DNA from: JBDTOX01 sp039933015
GTDB lineage: Bacteria; Pseudomonadota; Gammaproteobacteria; Burkholderiales; Methylophilaceae
Direction of reading: 5' to 3'
Length of the DNA: 7,437 nt
Assembly (NCBI GenBank): GCA_039933015.1
Contig: JBDTOX010000141.1
Coordinates: forward strand, 1-7,437
Position 1 is the first letter of the stretch, and each line of letters opens with the position of its first letter. The translations under genes were made by a program, and so were the position numbers. The notes under the pieces are model-generated. The model did no database searches. It was not told the DNA's origin and saw nothing but the letters and a program-made list of their open reading frames with translations. This document shows positions 6,044 through 7,437 of the stretch, in pieces.

Positions 6044-6916
6044 TTAAGCACCTAAATAAAATTTTGAGAGTAGAGGTCCTAGAAATAGCGCTGCAATGCC
6101 GCCAAGAGCGAGATAAGGCCCAAATGGCATGGGTACATTGCGACCTCGTTTGGCGAGAATAATCAGGCCAATGCCAATAATAGAGCCTAGCAATGAAGAA
6201 AGCAAAATCACGGCAGGTAATAACTGCCAGCCAAACCAGGCGCCGATGGCTGCCAGTAATTTGAAATCGCCATAGCCCATGCCTTCCTTGCCTGTTGCTA
6301 ATTTAAATAACCAATAGACAGACCACAGGCTGAGGTAGCCCGCCACGGCGCCAATCACAGCTGAGTGCAGGTCGGTGAAGCCAGTAGTTAGATTAAATAA
6401 AAGTCCAAGCCAGAGCAATGGCAACGTGATGTCATCTGGCAATAACTGCGTATCAAAATCAATGAAAGTGAGTGCAATCAGCGCAAAAGTGAATACCCAC
6501 GCCGCTACGCCCATTGCCGAATAGCCGAAGTGCCAGCTGATAAACCCGGCAAGCGCACCGGTGAGCATTTCAATGAAGGGGTAGCGCAGGCTGATGGAAG
6601 TGTTGCAGGCCGAACATTTGCCGCGCAAAAACATGTAGCTGATGACCGGAATATTTTCCCATGCGGTAATTTTATGGCCGCAGCCTGGGCACGCCGAGCG
6701 TGGCACGGCAAGGCTATATGTTGGCGCTGGCGCCAATTCTTGTCCTTGCAGCTCTTGGCAATTGCGCTGCCATTCCTGCTCCATCATTTTGGGCAGGCGA
6801 TGAATGACCACATTTAGAAAACTGCCTACCATGAGTCCAAGCAAGACGGAAATGGCGGTAAAAAAGGCGGGCTCCTCACGCATAAGGCTCAGCAGGGCAG
6901 TAATAAAATCGGGCAT
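6044..6916 (-). CDS. pilD: Type IV prepilin peptidase / N-methyltransferase (leader peptidase PilD)
   Basis: This is an inner-membrane aspartic protease (A24 family) that cuts the leader of type IV prepilins and type II secretion pseudopilins and then N-methylates the new N-terminus. It has 290 residues with several hydrophobic segments. The N-terminal block has LMVGSFLNVVIHRLP (28-42). A cytoplasmic zinc loop has the two Cys pairs of full-length bifunctional members (Cys76/Cys79 and Cys101/Cys104). The catalytic aspartates are Asp153 in the FIDFDTQLLPDD block and Asp217 in GYGDFK, with the same 64-residue spacing as in Pseudomonas PilD. The C-terminal FGPYLALGG block is intact. No pilB or pilC is in the window; the upstream gene is divergent and unrelated, so pilD starts the leftward operon here. 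Confidence 0.96.
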   Translation of the reverse strand: MPDFITALLSLMREEPAFFTAISVLLGLMVGSFLNVVIHRLPKMMEQEWQRNCQELQGQELAPAPTYSLAVPRSACPGCGHKITAWENIPVISYMFLRGKCSACNTSISLRYPFIEMLTGALAGFISWHFGYSAMGVAAWVFTFALIALTFIDFDTQLLPDDITLPLLWLGLLFNLTTGFTDLHSAVIGAVAGYLSLWSVYWLFKLATGKEGMGYGDFKLLAAIGAWFGWQLLPAVILLSSLLGSIIGIGLIILAKRGRNVPMPFGPYLALGGIAALFLGPLLSKFYLGA

Positions 6917-6942
6917 AAACGGGCATCCGGTAAACTTGCAGC

Positions 6943-6971
6943 ATCATCCCATCGTTATATATTCATGGCAA
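6943..6971 (-). promoter_or_regulatory. Possible sigma-70 promoter for the pilD-coaE-zapD-yacG cluster
   Basis: Read leftward, TTGCCA (complement of 6966-6971) and GATGAT (complement of 6943-6948) match the -35 and -10 consensus at 5/6 and 4/6 bases with an ideal 17-base spacer. Transcription would start about 20 bases before the pilD ATG. The AT-rich spacer itself offers other weak -10 candidates. Confidence 0.35.
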
Positions 6972-7049
6972 CCACGGCGCTGTTTTCTGGTCATACCTTG
7001 AAATACTGGAAAAAGCCGCAAACCTATATGTAAATGCAAGCTTACTTGA

Positions 7050-7054
7050 AAGGA
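7050..7054 (+). promoter_or_regulatory. Strong Shine-Dalgarno that sets the start of the next gene
   Basis: AAGGA at 7050-7054, inside a longer purine run, sits 6 bases before the ATG at 7061. The earlier in-frame ATG at 7034 has no such site, so translation should begin at 7061. Confidence 0.75.
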
Positions 7055-7060
7055 AAGCAA

Positions 7061-7381
7061 ATGAACGAAGCGAACACTCAACTTGTCTGGGATGCTCCCG
7101 TCATTTGCCGCGTTGAGGTGGATTTGCCCGGCTGGCTGGAGCAGCTTACTGGTCGCGCCAATTGGGAAGTTTACGATGAGAAGGAAGAAGAAACCTGTAT
7201 GAGCTTTGCCATGCGATTAGGTCGTCAACTGGCCGAGGTTACGCTTTATCACAATGGTTATGCGGTGGTCGATGTGGATGGTAAGGCCTTGTTTGATGGT
7301 ACGCTGACGGCTGGCACTAGTGAATGCGCGCACTTGAGCTACTACCATGCTGACAGCGGTAAGCCCATTACCTTGAATTAA
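7061..7381 (+). CDS. Hypothetical protein, 106 residues, unrecognised
   Basis: I do not recognise this protein. It is soluble-looking, with no signal peptide or membrane segment, and acidic in the middle (YDEKEEET, 38-45). There is an early WDAPVICRVEVDLPGWLEQL stretch (10-29), four aromatic-rich short strands, and a NGYAVVDVDGKALFDG segment (65-80) that looks like a beta hairpin. Cysteines at 16, 46 and 89 form no clear metal motif. A good ribosome site and normal codon use support a real gene. It is divergent from pilD across a 144-base gap and has no same-strand partner in the window, so context says little. A small regulator or protein-binding protein is possible, but this is unsupported. 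Confidence 0.75.
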   Translation: MNEANTQLVWDAPVICRVEVDLPGWLEQLTGRANWEVYDEKEEETCMSFAMRLGRQLAEVTLYHNGYAVVDVDGKALFDGTLTAGTSECAHLSYYHADSGKPITLN

Positions 7382-7437
7382 TATTAGGGAAGCCCTGAAC
7401 AAGTCAGCCGTCCTGTAAAATACACACATCGCCATTG
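7382..7437 (+). other. Right-edge intergenic segment with promoter-like TAAAAT
   Basis: After the last gene there is a small AGGG/CCCT hairpin (7386-7396) without a U-tract. A TAAAAT hexamer follows at 7416-7421, the same -10-like word found before argJ. A weak CTGAAC (7395-7400) lies 15 bases upstream of it. This may be the promoter of a rightward gene beyond the window. Confidence 0.3.

Noticed and set aside
6998..7030. Promoter for the 106-residue protein from TTGAAA and TATATG
   Set aside because: The spacer is 21 bases, too long for a sigma-70 promoter, and other pairings match poorly.

Overview
The window reads as ordinary chromosomal DNA of a betaproteobacterium, probably in the Nitrosomonadales/Methylophilales area. 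This is inferred from protein style and gene order: ArgJ, a DUF815 ATPase and a Nudix–ThiE fusion on one strand, facing YacG, ZapD, CoaE and PilD on the other. GC content is moderate and all genes look alike in composition. I see no tRNA, rRNA, CRISPR array, complete insertion sequence or phage gene.

Layout. (1) Positions 2-130 hold the C-terminal end of a DUF1289 protein. A GC-rich hairpin with A and T tracts on its two sides (147-174) follows. (2) Positions 175-397 are non-coding but rich in inverted repeats, and a promoter-like site lies next to argJ. (3) A tight rightward cluster follows: argJ (arginine biosynthesis), a DUF815 AAA+ ATPase 36 bases later, a Nudix–ThiE fusion, and a small membrane-anchored Met-rich protein. 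The last two junctions are ATGA stop/start overlaps, so translation is probably coupled. (4) Convergent to it is a leftward cluster. In transcription order it is pilD (prepilin peptidase), coaE (dephospho-CoA kinase), zapD (FtsZ-ring protein), yacG (zinc-binding gyrase inhibitor) and a periplasmic copper chaperone of the PCuAC family. The yacG and zapD starts appear to be GTG. (5) To the right, divergent from pilD, is a 106-residue protein that I do not recognise, preceded by a strong Shine-Dalgarno sequence. The last 56 bases hold a promoter-like element, and the gene it would serve lies outside the window.

How the genes fit together. Most are housekeeping genes in a recurring proteobacterial neighbourhood: a MutT-type Nudix gene facing yacG–zapD–coaE, as around E. 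coli mutT/yacG/zapD/coaE. The less ordinary parts are the following. The ThiE-like half of the fusion lacks several expected thiamine-phosphate synthase residues. Two possibly copper-related exported proteins meet tail to tail. The spacer before argJ could encode a structured RNA. No convincing new multi-gene system is visible.
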